The notes under the pieces are model-generated. The model had not been told where the DNA came from, searched no databases, and saw nothing but the letters and a program-made list of their open reading frames with translations. Positions 1 through 6,587 of a stretch of DNA of 11,003 bases are shown piece after piece. A program made the translations under genes and the position numbers. The stretch's first letter is position 1. The number at the start of each line of letters is the position of its first letter. The DNA lies in NCBI GenBank assembly GCA_900539095.1, contig UQAR01000067.1, positions 1 to 11,003 of the forward strand, written 5' to 3'. Source of the stretch: an uncultured Ruminococcus sp. Its GTDB lineage: Bacteria; Bacillota; Clostridia; Oscillospirales; Ruminococcaceae.

Positions 1-28
1 TGGGCTCGGAGATGTGTATAAGAGACAG
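1..28. other. Untrimmed Nextera adapter (Read 2 / i7 side)
   Basis: The first 28 bases match the 3' part of the Illumina Nextera transposase adapter on the Read 2 side, ending in the 19-bp Tn5 mosaic end (AGATGTGTATAAGAGACAG at 10-28). It points inward, as expected for an adapter ligated to the fragment end. Genomic sequence therefore begins at base 29, and only 47 genomic bases lie upstream of the first gene. This is a sequencing artefact, not a mobile element. Confidence 0.98.
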
Positions 29-59
29 TAGGTTATCATATAAAAAGAATATGAATTAA

Positions 60-67
60 TAGGGAGG
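60..67 (+). promoter_or_regulatory. Ribosome binding site of the response regulator
   Basis: AGGGAGGA lies 8 nt before the ATG at 76 and fixes that start. The promoter is probably cut off or lies within the 47 genomic bases before the gene; I cannot place one with confidence. Confidence 0.7.
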
Positions 68-75
68 AATCAATA

Positions 76-750
76 ATGGCTAAAATTCTTGTTGTTGATG
101 ATGAGATAAAGATAAGAGAGATAATAAAGGAATATGCTGAGTTCGAGGGCTATGAGGTGGCTCAGGCGGAGGATGGTATGCAGGCTGTGGAAATGGTGAA
201 AAATCAGGATTTTGACATCATTATCATGGATGTTATGATGCCAAAGCTGGACGGATATTCCGCTTGCAAGGAGATAAGAAAGATAAAAAAGATACCTGTT
301 ATAATGCTTTCGGCGAGAGGCGAGGAGTATGACAAGCTTTTCGGCTTTGAGATAGGCGTGGACGATTATGTTGTTAAGCCGTTCTCGCCTAAGGAGCTTA
401 TGGCGAGGATAAGGGCGGTACTTAACCGTGCGTCGGCTACTCAGCACACGGAGGACGTTATCAAATACGAGGGACTGGAGATAAACTTCACAGCTCGTGA
501 GGTAAAGATAGACGGCGAAAAGGTATCTATGACGCCTAAGGAATATGATCTGCTTTTCTATCTTGTGAAGAACATGAACATTGCACTTTCAAGAGAAAAG
601 CTGCTTGAAGAGGTTTGGGGCTTTGATTTTTATGGTGACGACAGAACGGTTGACACTCACATAAAAATGCTGAGAAACAGTCTTGGAAAATACCGCAATC
701 TGATCGTGACTCTGAGAGGAATGGGATACAAGTTTGAAAAGATCCAGTAA
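76..750 (+). CDS. OmpR/PhoB-family two-component response regulator
   Basis: This is a 224-residue DNA-binding response regulator, the usual length for the family. The receiver domain covers about residues 3-116. It has the acidic pair D8/D9, the phosphoacceptor D52 within MDVMMP, the conserved serine S79 and the lysine K101 within KPF. A winged-helix DNA-binding domain covers about 128-222, with the family pattern of MTPKEYDLL near the start and RTVDTHIKMLR before the wing. When phosphorylated by its kinase it should bind tandem promoter sites and change transcription. The next gene is a sensor kinase that overlaps this one by 17 nt, so they form a cognate pair. The regulon cannot be told from the sequence: the upstream region is lost at the contig edge, and nothing marks it as PhoP, ResD or WalR. 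Confidence 0.95.
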   Translation: MAKILVVDDEIKIREIIKEYAEFEGYEVAQAEDGMQAVEMVKNQDFDIIIMDVMMPKLDGYSACKEIRKIKKIPVIMLSARGEEYDKLFGFEIGVDDYVVKPFSPKELMARIRAVLNRASATQHTEDVIKYEGLEINFTAREVKIDGEKVSMTPKEYDLLFYLVKNMNIALSREKLLEEVWGFDFYGDDRTVDTHIKMLRNSLGKYRNLIVTLRGMGYKFEKIQ

Positions 751-2278
751 GCTTACGGGGCTGAAAGAAAAGGTCGGTCGCAAAACGGAGGAGATAAAGG
801 CGAAAAGAAGTCTGCGGTCATATGTATGGATGTATTTTATCTTCTTTACGGCTTTTATACTTATCCTTATATGGCTTTTTCAGTATGTCTTTTTAGAAAG
901 ATATTATCAGTCGGCTAAGATAAGAGATATTACGGACGCTGCAAATCAGATAATACAGGCATACGGCACAGATCAGCAGGAGGTAACAAACCGCTCGCTG
1001 GCTTTTGACAACAACCTTTGCATTATTATAACGGATGAAATGGGCAACCTTGAGGTAATGGAAAACAACATGGGAGCGTATTCGTATTTGAACAAGGTGG
1101 TAAGCAAGGGTTACGGCATTGGGCTGTTTCAGATGATATCGCAGCTGAAACGATCAGATGACAACTATATCACGAAGATAGCTCAGAACGAGAACTTCAA
1201 GAGCAAGGAGATCTTTTACTGCACGTCTATCTACACAGAGGATTCGGACACGCAGGCGTATCTTTTCATTGAAAGCTCTATCGAGCCGATAGATTCAACG
1301 GTGAGCATTATAAGAGAGCAGCTTATTTACATCACTATCATACTTTTTGAACTTGCGTTCATTGTGACGATGTTTATTTCAAAGAGGCTTTCAAGGCCTA
1401 TCGTTGAGATAACGGACACGGCGAAGAAGTTCGGTGCAGGAGATTACACAGTGGACTTCAACGGTCACGGATATCGTGAGATAGAGGAACTTTCCACGGT
1501 GCTCAACAATGCCAAGGACGAGATACAGAAAGTTTCGGAACTGAGGAAAGACCTTATTGCGAATATTTCTCACGACCTTAGGACGCCGCTTACCATGGTA
1601 AAGGCTTATGCGGAGATGATAAGGGACTTGTCGGGGGATAATCCTGTTAAAAGGCAGGAGCACATTCAGGTCATTATCGACGAGGCGGACAGGCTTTCAA
1701 GCCTTGTAAACAATCTGCTGGAGCTTTCTAAGCTGGAGTCGGGCAATGCGGAGCTGAAACTCACTGATTTCTCTATTGTTGACAAGCTCAATGACTGCAT
1801 GACAAGATATCAGCTGCTTATCGAGCAGAATGGATATGACATCAAATATATCCCTGATGAGGACAGGATAATAACGGCGGATATCGAAAAGCTGGATCAG
1901 GTCATTTACAACTTTATAAACAACGCTATAAACTACACGGGTGACAACAAGGTCATTCGTATCAAGCAGATAAACAAGGCTGACGTGGTGCGTATCGAGG
2001 TAACGGACAACGGCAAGGGCATTTCTAAGGAACTTTTGCCGAAGATATTCGACAGATACTACCGTGACGCTAAGGTAAAGCGTGATGTGGTAGGAACGGG
2101 TCTGGGACTTTCTATTTGTCAGGAGATACTAAAGACCCACGGTTTTGCTTACGGCGTTCAATCGGAAGAGGGCAAGGGCTCGACTTTCTGGTTTGAGGCG
2201 AATATAGCAAAACAGGAGAGCAAGACTGTACAAAAAATGGAGAGCAAGCTTTCACTCAGCGGACTTGAAGAAAAATAG
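734..2278 (+). CDS. Membrane sensor histidine kinase (HAMP, HisKA, HATPase)
   Basis: This 514-residue kinase senses a signal and phosphorylates the upstream response regulator. The order is: basic cytoplasmic start (1-32), TM1 (about 34-54), extracytoplasmic sensor region (about 55-195), TM2 (about 197-216), HAMP linker (about 217-270), dimerisation domain with the phosphoacceptor H280 in SHDLRTPL, then the ATPase domain with N box around N393-N397, G1 DNGKGI at 425-430 and G2 GTGLGLS at 454-460. All catalytic boxes are intact. The sensor region has no recognisable ligand domain. The start is uncertain: TTG at 734 overlaps the regulator's end and has only a distant GAGAGGA upstream (714-720). 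The first in-frame ATG, at 830, would remove the basic tail that normally holds TM1 inside-positive, so I prefer TTG with translational coupling. Confidence 0.95.
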   Translation: MKRSSKLTGLKEKVGRKTEEIKAKRSLRSYVWMYFIFFTAFILILIWLFQYVFLERYYQSAKIRDITDAANQIIQAYGTDQQEVTNRSLAFDNNLCIIITDEMGNLEVMENNMGAYSYLNKVVSKGYGIGLFQMISQLKRSDDNYITKIAQNENFKSKEIFYCTSIYTEDSDTQAYLFIESSIEPIDSTVSIIREQLIYITIILFELAFIVTMFISKRLSRPIVEITDTAKKFGAGDYTVDFNGHGYREIEELSTVLNNAKDEIQKVSELRKDLIANISHDLRTPLTMVKAYAEMIRDLSGDNPVKRQEHIQVIIDEADRLSSLVNNLLELSKLESGNAELKLTDFSIVDKLNDCMTRYQLLIEQNGYDIKYIPDEDRIITADIEKLDQVIYNFINNAINYTGDNKVIRIKQINKADVVRIEVTDNGKGISKELLPKIFDRYYRDAKVKRDVVGTGLGLSICQEILKTHGFAYGVQSEEGKGSTFWFEANIAKQESKTVQKMESKLSLSGLEEK

Positions 2279-2290
2279 GGTAAAATTTAA

Positions 2291-2325
2291 GAGTGCATTA
2301 TCGGGAATGGTAATGCACTCTTTTT
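2291..2325 (+). terminator. Rho-independent terminator of the two-component operon
   Basis: A perfect 10-bp stem (2291-2300 with 2311-2320) around a 10-nt loop is followed by TTTTT, starting 12 nt after the kinase stop codon. The stretch 2326-2425 after it holds nothing I can identify. Confidence 0.9.
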
Positions 2326-2425
2326 GGCTATATCAGTGTTCCCTACAAGCGTGATAGGATAGTTTTTATGGTTATCGAACGGTGTTGTTGCCGTGGGTTT
2401 GTTTCTCCGATGGGCGTTTGAGGGC

Positions 2426-2459
2426 AAAAAAATCCGCCCTACACAAAGTAAGGCGGATT
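2426..2459 (-). terminator. Rho-independent terminator of ssrA
   Basis: On the minus strand an 8-bp stem (2459-2452 with 2438-2431, AATCCGCC/GGCGGATT) is followed by a run of seven T (2432-2426). It lies 23 nt beyond the tmRNA CCA end and has the right orientation to end the smpB-ssrA transcript. Confidence 0.8.
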
Positions 2460-2464
2460 ATGGT

Positions 2465-2482
2465 GCAGGGGCACGCCCCTGC
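2465..2482 (-). repeat. GC-rich hairpin abutting the tmRNA 3' end
   Basis: GCAGGGG and CCCCTGC form a perfect 7-bp stem around a 4-nt loop (CACG). The stem ends one base from the encoded CCA of the tmRNA. In the precursor RNA it would form a separate hairpin directly after CCA and could guide 3'-end trimming. That role is inferred from position only. Confidence 0.5.
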
Positions 2483-2841
2483 TGGTGGAGGTGAGGAGAA
2501 TCGAACTCCTGTCCGAAAGCCTATCCCCACGAACTTCTACGAGTGTATTCTGTTATTGCGGAAGATCCCATTCCCTTGCACAAAGGCAAACAGACACGCC
2601 TGTGTGTTTGGTAGACTGTGATACATCACAGGGCTACAGTCATCGCCAAGCAACGTTCACCACTGATCGACGCCCTTACCAAAGCCGTGGTACTCTAAGG
2701 CAGGACGAGTGCTGACTTAAGCAGCAGCTAATTCAAAATTATCGTTGTCGTCTAATTTTAAAACGTACGCCGTTTTAAGAGTGTGCGTTCCTCTACTCGC
2801 TTATCGTGTTTCAAAACCCCCGTCGAAACCTTTACACCCCC
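2483..2841 (-). ncRNA. ssrA: tmRNA (transfer-messenger RNA)
   Basis: tmRNA frees ribosomes stalled on broken mRNAs: it enters the A site like tRNA-Ala, then serves as template for a degradation tag. On the minus strand the 5' end GGGGGUG pairs with CACCUCC before an encoded CCA, forming the 7-bp acceptor stem with one G-U pair. The conserved UUUCGACGG follows the 5' stem, and the T arm carries GUUCGAUUC. Length is 359 nt, normal for one-piece bacterial tmRNA. The tag reading frame runs from 2752 down to 2717 and encodes DDNDNFELAAA followed by UAA. The resume codon (GAC at 2752) is inferred from the preceding UUA and the reading frame. The gene begins 3 nt after the smpB stop codon and has no convincing promoter of its own, so the RNA is probably processed from a joint transcript. 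I did not resolve the pseudoknots base by base. Confidence 0.96.
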
Positions 2842-2844
2842 GTG

Positions 2845-3312
2845 TCAGTTTCGCTCTTTCATGGCTCGCTCTATGTCACGCTGGGCGGCTTTCTTTGCCA
2901 TGTCATCTCGCTTGTCATACAGCTTTTTACCTTTGCAAAGCCCAAGTGCCAGCTTGACTCTGCTGCCTTTAAAATAAAGCGACATCGGGATGAGCGTAAG
3001 ACCTTCCTGCTGTACCTTTCCGAACAGCCTCAGTATCTCACGTTTGTGGAGCAGCAGTTTTCTCTCTCGGCGTGGATCACGGTTGAAAATGTTGCCGTGC
3101 TCGTAGGGCGAAATGTGCATTCCTTTGACCCACATCTCTCCGTCCTCGATAGAACACCAGCTGTCTTTCAGGTTGACGCCGCCGTTCCTTATAGACTTGA
3201 CCTCTGTTCCAACAAGCTCGATACCGCACTCGATCTGCTCTAGCACGAAATAATCGTGACGTGCCTTTCGGTTGTCGGCTATCTGCTTTGTGCCCTTTTT
3301 GTCTATTGCCAT
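2845..3312 (-). CDS. smpB: SsrA-binding protein SmpB
   Basis: SmpB binds the tRNA-like domain of tmRNA and fits it into the empty decoding centre of stalled ribosomes. The protein has 155 residues, typical for the family. Visible family hallmarks are ADNRKARHDY (12-21), GIELVGTEVKSIR (30-42), HISPYEHGN (66-74), the RRERKLLLHKREI stretch (81-93), and GKKLYDKRD (128-136) leading into the basic C-terminal tail that occupies the mRNA channel. The open frame extends 27 codons further upstream, but the ATG at 3312 has GGGAGG at 3326-3321 with good spacing and begins MAIDKKG as the family does. The longer version would also start upstream of the promoter. The stop codon lies 3 nt before the tmRNA 5' end. 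Confidence 0.96.
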   Translation of the reverse strand: MAIDKKGTKQIADNRKARHDYFVLEQIECGIELVGTEVKSIRNGGVNLKDSWCSIEDGEMWVKGMHISPYEHGNIFNRDPRRERKLLLHKREILRLFGKVQQEGLTLIPMSLYFKGSRVKLALGLCKGKKLYDKRDDMAKKAAQRDIERAMKERN

Positions 3313-3336
3313 ACTGCTCACCTCCCGTGGATTACT

Positions 3337-3365
3337 ATTATAACACCATTTTACGCCTTTGTCAA
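3337..3365 (-). promoter_or_regulatory. Consensus promoter of smpB-ssrA
   Basis: On the minus strand TTGACA (3365-3360), a 17-nt spacer and TATAAT (3342-3337) match the sigma-70/sigma-A consensus at all twelve positions. Predicted start of transcription is near 3330, which leaves only about 18 nt of leader, filled mainly by the ribosome site. This fits strong constitutive expression of the abundant tmRNA. Confidence 0.88.
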
Positions 3366-3445
3366 CAGGTGATGTGTTCGAAAAAATGTACAAATGGTCG
3401 GAATGTTTAGTTTTTTACACATAGCTTTATGTGCAAATTCGTATA

Positions 3446-3474
3446 TTGAATTTGTATGAGCGTTGTGATATAAT
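3446..3474 (+). promoter_or_regulatory. Promoter of the MATE transporter gene
   Basis: TTGAAT (3446-3451), a 17-nt spacer and TATAAT (3469-3474), with a TGn extension just before the -10 box. The predicted RNA start near 3481 lies 42 nt before the ATG. It is divergent from the smpB promoter, and the two -35 boxes are about 80 nt apart. Confidence 0.8.
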
Positions 3475-3522
3475 ATTAGGTGCGATGAAAATAGTTAGTT
3501 GAAATATGAAAGAAGATATTTT

Positions 3523-4890
3523 ATGAAAAATAAAGAAATAGATATGCTGCACGGCCCGTTGGCGAGCAAGCTCGTTATTTTTGCTCTGCCTCTTGCGGTG
3601 TCAAGCATTTTGCAGCAGCTTTTTAACTCGGCTGACCTTGCTGTTGTGGGAAGATTCGACAGCGATCAGGCTATGGCGGCGGTGGGAAGTAATGCGTCGC
3701 TGGTGAACCTCATAGTAAGCCTTTTTCTGGGACTTTCGGTAGGTGCGAACGTTGTGGTGGCTAGGCTTATCGGTCAGGGCAGGAAAGAGAAGATAAACGA
3801 GGCAGTGCATACGGTGGTGCTGCTGGCGGTCATAAGCGGATTTATCATACTGGGTGTGGGCGAGATACTTGCCCCGATACTCCTTGGCATGATGAACGTG
3901 CCTGACGATGTTTTCACGCTTGCCACCCTTTATCTTAGGATATTCTTTTTTGCAATGCCTTTTATCGAGATATACGATTTCGGTTCGGCGGTGCTGAGAA
4001 GTAAGGGCGACAGCACAAGACCGCTATATGCTCTTATCACGGCCGGTATCATAAACGTTGCATTGAACCTGCTGTTTGTTATCGTGTTCAAAATGGGTGT
4101 GGCAGGCGTTGCGACGGCGACTGTTATATCGAACTTTTTCAGTGCCTGCATGATACTTTATTTTCTCACTCACGAGGAGGAAACTTTCAGGCTTGACCTG
4201 AGAAAGCTCAGGATACGTTCTGAATATCTCATTGGTATCATAAAGATAGGTTTGCCGGCAGGTTTGCAGAGCATGGTGTTCTCGCTTTCAAATGTAGTTA
4301 TACAGACGGCGATAAACAGCTTTGGTTCGGGCGGAATTGCCGGAAGTACGGCGGCTCAGAACTTTGAGTTCATGTCATACTTTGTGATAAGTGCTTTCGC
4401 TCAGACGGCGACCACGTTCACAAGTCAGAACTTTGCGGCGGAGGACAAGGACCGCTGCAAAAAGATATACAGGCTTTGTACTTTTATCGGGCTTGCGAGC
4501 TGCCTTGGGCTGAGCTTGATATTCCTCATTGGCAGACACCTTTTTATACAGATATTCTCAACGGACGAAAATGTTATACACTATGCAATGATAAGAATGT
4601 GGAGCGTTTGTCTGCTTGAACTGCTCACGGGTGTATACGAGATATCTGGCGGCTGTTTGAGGGGCATGGGTCACTCCATGATACCGGCGGTAATAACGGT
4701 GCTTGGAACTTGCGTGTTCAGGCTTGTGTGGGTGAACACGATTTATGTTGCTCACCGCAGTTATCTTATGCTCATGATAGTTTATCCTGTTTCGTGGGTG
4801 ATAACGGGAACGGCTGTCACTATCGCATACTTTGTCACACGGCGGAAAGAATTTGCCGCCATGGGCAAACGCAGGGCGGATATAATATAA
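3523..4890 (+). CDS. MATE-family multidrug/cation antiporter
   Basis: This 455-residue integral membrane protein has the hydrophobic pattern of a 12-helix MATE transporter, which exports drugs or other organic cations in exchange for Na+ or H+. N-lobe signatures include FNSADLAVVGRF (34-45) and AVLRSKGDSTRP (156-167). The C lobe begins around 241 with KIGLPAG and repeats the pattern with AQTATTFTSQN (293-303). The length is normal and the ORF intact. The frame is open back to a TTG at 3499, but ATG at 3523 begins the usual MKNKEIDMLHG start and has a weak AAAGAAG upstream. The gene stands alone with its own promoter and terminator, so the substrate cannot be inferred from context. Confidence 0.93.
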   Translation: MKNKEIDMLHGPLASKLVIFALPLAVSSILQQLFNSADLAVVGRFDSDQAMAAVGSNASLVNLIVSLFLGLSVGANVVVARLIGQGRKEKINEAVHTVVLLAVISGFIILGVGEILAPILLGMMNVPDDVFTLATLYLRIFFFAMPFIEIYDFGSAVLRSKGDSTRPLYALITAGIINVALNLLFVIVFKMGVAGVATATVISNFFSACMILYFLTHEEETFRLDLRKLRIRSEYLIGIIKIGLPAGLQSMVFSLSNVVIQTAINSFGSGGIAGSTAAQNFEFMSYFVISAFAQTATTFTSQNFAAEDKDRCKKIYRLCTFIGLASCLGLSLIFLIGRHLFIQIFSTDENVIHYAMIRMWSVCLLELLTGVYEISGGCLRGMGHSMIPAVITVLGTCVFRLVWVNTIYVAHRSYLMLMIVYPVSWVITGTAVTIAYFVTRRKEFAAMGKRRADII

Positions 4891-4896
4891 AAAATA

Positions 4897-4935
4897 AAAA
4901 CGCAGCGAATGGTATGAGCCGTTCGCTGCGTTTTA
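4897..4935. terminator. Bidirectional terminator between MATE and the FNT operon
   Basis: CGCAGCGAA (4901-4909) pairs perfectly with TTCGCTGCG (4922-4930), flanked by AAAA and TTTT that extend the stem. It can end the plus-strand MATE transcript and, read on the other strand, the FNT and small-ORF transcript, whose stop lies at 4942. Confidence 0.88.
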
Positions 4936-4941
4936 TTTGTA

Positions 4942-5130
4942 TCAGTTTTTATCACGTTTTGTTTTGGCTGCAAGTTCAAGGATATCCTTGGTGGTTTCCT
5001 CGCTGCATATTGGAGGATCAAAGGACGGTCTGCCGAAATCGTCAGTATCTGTGAGCTGCATATGTGCAGTCCATGCAGAATCAAGCATTATGTTAAATTC
5101 TTTTGAGGTATCAGAACTGCTGATAGTCAT
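4942..5130 (-). CDS. 62-residue hypothetical protein coupled to the FNT channel gene
   Basis: I do not recognise this protein. It has 62 residues, no membrane segment, and is soluble, polar and rich in Asp, Ser and Thr, with FGRPSFDPPI near the middle and a charged end (KTKRDKN). Its ATG (5130-5128) overlaps the TGA of the channel gene (5129-5127) as ATGA, a classic translational coupling, and the bidirectional terminator follows directly. That arrangement is the main reason to believe it is translated. It could be a small cytoplasmic partner of the channel or a fortuitous coupled frame. The open frame extends upstream inside the channel gene, but that part is a shadow. Confidence 0.6.
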   Translation of the reverse strand: MTISSSDTSKEFNIMLDSAWTAHMQLTDTDDFGRPSFDPPICSEETTKDILELAAKTKRDKN

Positions 5131-5753
5131 ATTCTTTTTACAAAGCCTTTTCTTACAAGCGGGATAAGGATACCGCCGGCGGCGTTGCCAAGGGACATTA
5201 TAATAAGGTAGCCGAAGGCTTTTGTGCTCCATGAGCCTGCAAGGGTGAAGTAGTACATATTTGCGATACAGTGCTCAAAGCCGCTGAGGATAAAGACCAC
5301 AACGGGCAGGAAGATCGCAAGGATCTGCCCCACAGGATTTTGGATATTTTTATAGCCGTCTGCGGCGATGAACATAAGAATACCGCAGAAGAAAGCTAAG
5401 ATAAAAATACTTGTGACGCTGTCGCTAAGCTTTATATCGCAAAGCTCTGCGGCTTTATCGCTTATGGCGGATATGCGTGTTTGGGTGATAAGCAGGGCTG
5501 AAAGTGCCGCACCGACAAAGTTTCCGAGCCATATTATACACAGTTCGCCGAGGTAGGAGGGCTTATTTTCCACTGCGTAGCCGACTTTTCCTGTGAAAAG
5601 GTTAAAGCCGAAGGTGAGTATCACGAAAAGTCCTGTGCCGAAAAGGAACGCTCCAAGATATTTATTGGGGCATGAAAGATAGACTGTTCCGCCTATGGCT
5701 ATCGCCACGCCTGTTAAAAGTGCACGCAGGAATATATCGGTTATTTTCTTCAT
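5127..5753 (-). CDS. Formate/nitrite transporter (FNT) family channel
   Basis: FNT proteins (FocA, NirC, FdhC, HSC) are pentameric membrane channels for small monovalent anions such as formate, nitrite or hydrosulfide. This 208-residue protein has six hydrophobic segments (about 8-26, 32-52, 68-90, 112-131, 143-160, 178-200). It also carries the family motif GFEHCIANM at 158-166, with the central pore histidine H161, and a loop NLFTGKVGY after helix 2. It is shorter than FocA (about 285 residues), mainly in the termini and loops, but the core is complete. Which anion it carries cannot be decided; no formate-lyase or nitrite gene is nearby. The start is ATG at 5753, preceded by TAGGAGA, not the upstream in-frame ATG at 5792. 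A 62-codon ORF overlaps its stop. Confidence 0.88.
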   Translation of the reverse strand: MKKITDIFLRALLTGVAIAIGGTVYLSCPNKYLGAFLFGTGLFVILTFGFNLFTGKVGYAVENKPSYLGELCIIWLGNFVGAALSALLITQTRISAISDKAAELCDIKLSDSVTSIFILAFFCGILMFIAADGYKNIQNPVGQILAIFLPVVVFILSGFEHCIANMYYFTLAGSWSTKAFGYLIIMSLGNAAGGILIPLVRKGFVKRI

Positions 5754-5798
5754 ATGTATTCTCCTATAATTTTTTGCCGCTTTGGACAGCACTGTGTT

Positions 5799-5827
5799 AT
5801 TATACTATAATTCCTACGCTGATTCAA
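5799..5827 (-). promoter_or_regulatory. Promoter of the FNT channel operon
   Basis: On the minus strand TTGAAT (5827-5822), 17 nt, TATAAT (5804-5799). The RNA would start near 5792, about 40 nt before the ATG at 5753, which excludes the upstream in-frame ATG at 5792 as a practical start. The stretch 5828-5943 beyond it holds no supported gene. Confidence 0.8.
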
Positions 5828-5943
5828 TAAGGATATGCTTTTGTTTACACTTATTTCGATATTTGTTTCCAAGTCAACTATGGGTAACATGGAATTTATC
5901 ACATATTTTTTATGGAATGGGCTGCATATGGATATTAAGATAG

Positions 5944-5976
5944 AAAAACCGCCGACACAGGTTTGTATCGGCGGTT
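5944..5976 (-). terminator. Terminator of the DUF3592-like gene
   Basis: On the minus strand a 9-bp stem (5976-5968 with 5955-5947, core CCGCCGA/TCGGCGG) with a 12-nt loop is followed by a T run (5948-5944). It begins 14 nt beyond the stop of the 150-residue membrane protein. Confidence 0.85.
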
Positions 5977-5989
5977 GATATTTATGCTT

Positions 5990-6442
5990 TTATGAGCGGT
6001 GAGAAATGGATATGAGATGTTTTTTCTCAAGGATAAACATTACAATGCCCAGGATAAAAATTGCTATACAATATATGTGAGGCTTTTTCTGCATATCAAG
6101 TTCGGTGACGGAGTTTAGTGGGTCGCTGTCTTTATAATAGACTTTGACAGGGTCGTTTGAGCTCATGCCATGAGGACAGTCGCTCACCACTCTTACATAG
6201 TCTTTGTCATCGACTTTGTACTTGACGACTATGGTATATGTTCTTATCTTATCGCTGGCTTTTTTATAACGTCCAAAGCTGGTGACGTTTTCCTGAAAGT
6301 CTATGACATAGCCAGTGGTCTGCTGGGCGTTTTTTGAAAATATCCAATGGACAAGGTCTGAACCCCAATAATACAGACATGGGATACCGCCCACCAATAT
6401 AAGCAATATACATATGGCTTTTAACTTTATTTTGTCTGACAT
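5990..6442 (-). CDS. DUF3592-like small membrane protein
   Basis: A 150-residue protein with one hydrophobic segment near each end (about 9-34 and 122-138) and a beta-rich middle. The middle has the DUF3592 pattern: TTGYVIDF (42-49), then YTIVVKYKVDDKDYV (69-83), then a short loop and DPVKVYYKDSDPLNSV (97-112), which resembles the usual V.VYYnP.nP stretch. The function of the family is unknown. The central domain probably sits outside the membrane or between two anchors. The start ATG has a moderate GGGGAA ribosome site. The gene is monocistronic, with its own promoter and terminator. The family assignment is from motif memory, so moderate confidence. Confidence 0.72.
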   Translation of the reverse strand: MSDKIKLKAICILLILVGGIPCLYYWGSDLVHWIFSKNAQQTTGYVIDFQENVTSFGRYKKASDKIRTYTIVVKYKVDDKDYVRVVSDCPHGMSSNDPVKVYYKDSDPLNSVTELDMQKKPHIYCIAIFILGIVMFILEKKHLISISHRS

Positions 6443-6478
6443 ATATTTTCCCCGTTTCTATGATTTTCTTTTTTCAAC

Positions 6479-6507
6479 ATTATATCACGCTTACAGCCTA
6501 AAGTCAA
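6479..6507 (-). promoter_or_regulatory. Promoter of the DUF3592-like gene
   Basis: On the minus strand TTGACT (6507-6502), 17 nt, TATAAT (6484-6479). The RNA would start near 6472, 30 nt before the ATG. The -35 box lies only 18 nt beyond the end of the upstream 20-codon stub ORF. Confidence 0.8.
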
Positions 6508-6524
6508 TTACTTTTTTTCAAGCC

Positions 6525-6587
6525 TCATATATCAAGCAGGGCGGTCAGCAGGGGAGCAGGTCTTTCGTTGGTCTCGTATATTTTCAT
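6525..6587 (-). pseudogene. 20-codon stub resembling the start of a GNAT acetyltransferase
   Basis: Directly after the U32-like gene (stop at 6600) comes a near-perfect ribosome site, GGAGGT (6596-6591), and an ATG at 6587 opening MKIYETNERPAPLLTALLDI and then TGA. From memory, many GNAT N-acetyltransferases begin in this style and continue with IWExSVR. Here the bases after GATATA read TGAGGCT, which would become Trp-Glu-Ala if two G were restored. So it looks like the 5' end of a GNAT gene with a 2-nt deletion, and the rest is gone because the next promoter begins 18 nt later. It would have been the second gene of an operon. Alternatively it is a real 20-residue peptide. Confidence 0.45.

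Noticed and set aside
1..28. Transposon end at the left edge, possibly a mobile element
   Set aside because: The sequence is the engineered Tn5 mosaic end of a library adapter, matched by its partner at the right edge; it is not a natural insertion.
2382..3243. Several plus-strand ORFs of 64-145 codons across ssrA and smpB
   Set aside because: They lie antisense to the tmRNA and smpB, lack ribosome sites, and their sequence is explained by those genes.
3313..3393. N-terminal 27-codon extension of SmpB
   Set aside because: It would start upstream of the consensus promoter, lacks a ribosome site and is not part of the SmpB family start.
4710..5054. Plus-strand 114-codon ORF over the end of the MATE gene and the intergenic region
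   Set aside because: It crosses a strong terminator, overlaps two genes in other frames and resembles no protein.
5754..5792. Extra 13 codons at the start of the FNT channel gene
   Set aside because: The ATG at 5792 coincides with the predicted RNA start, and TAGGAGA directly serves the ATG at 5753.
5880..5978. Plus-strand 32-codon ORF in the gap before the DUF3592-like gene
   Set aside because: There is no ribosome site or promoter, and its end is formed by the terminator hairpin of the opposite-strand gene.
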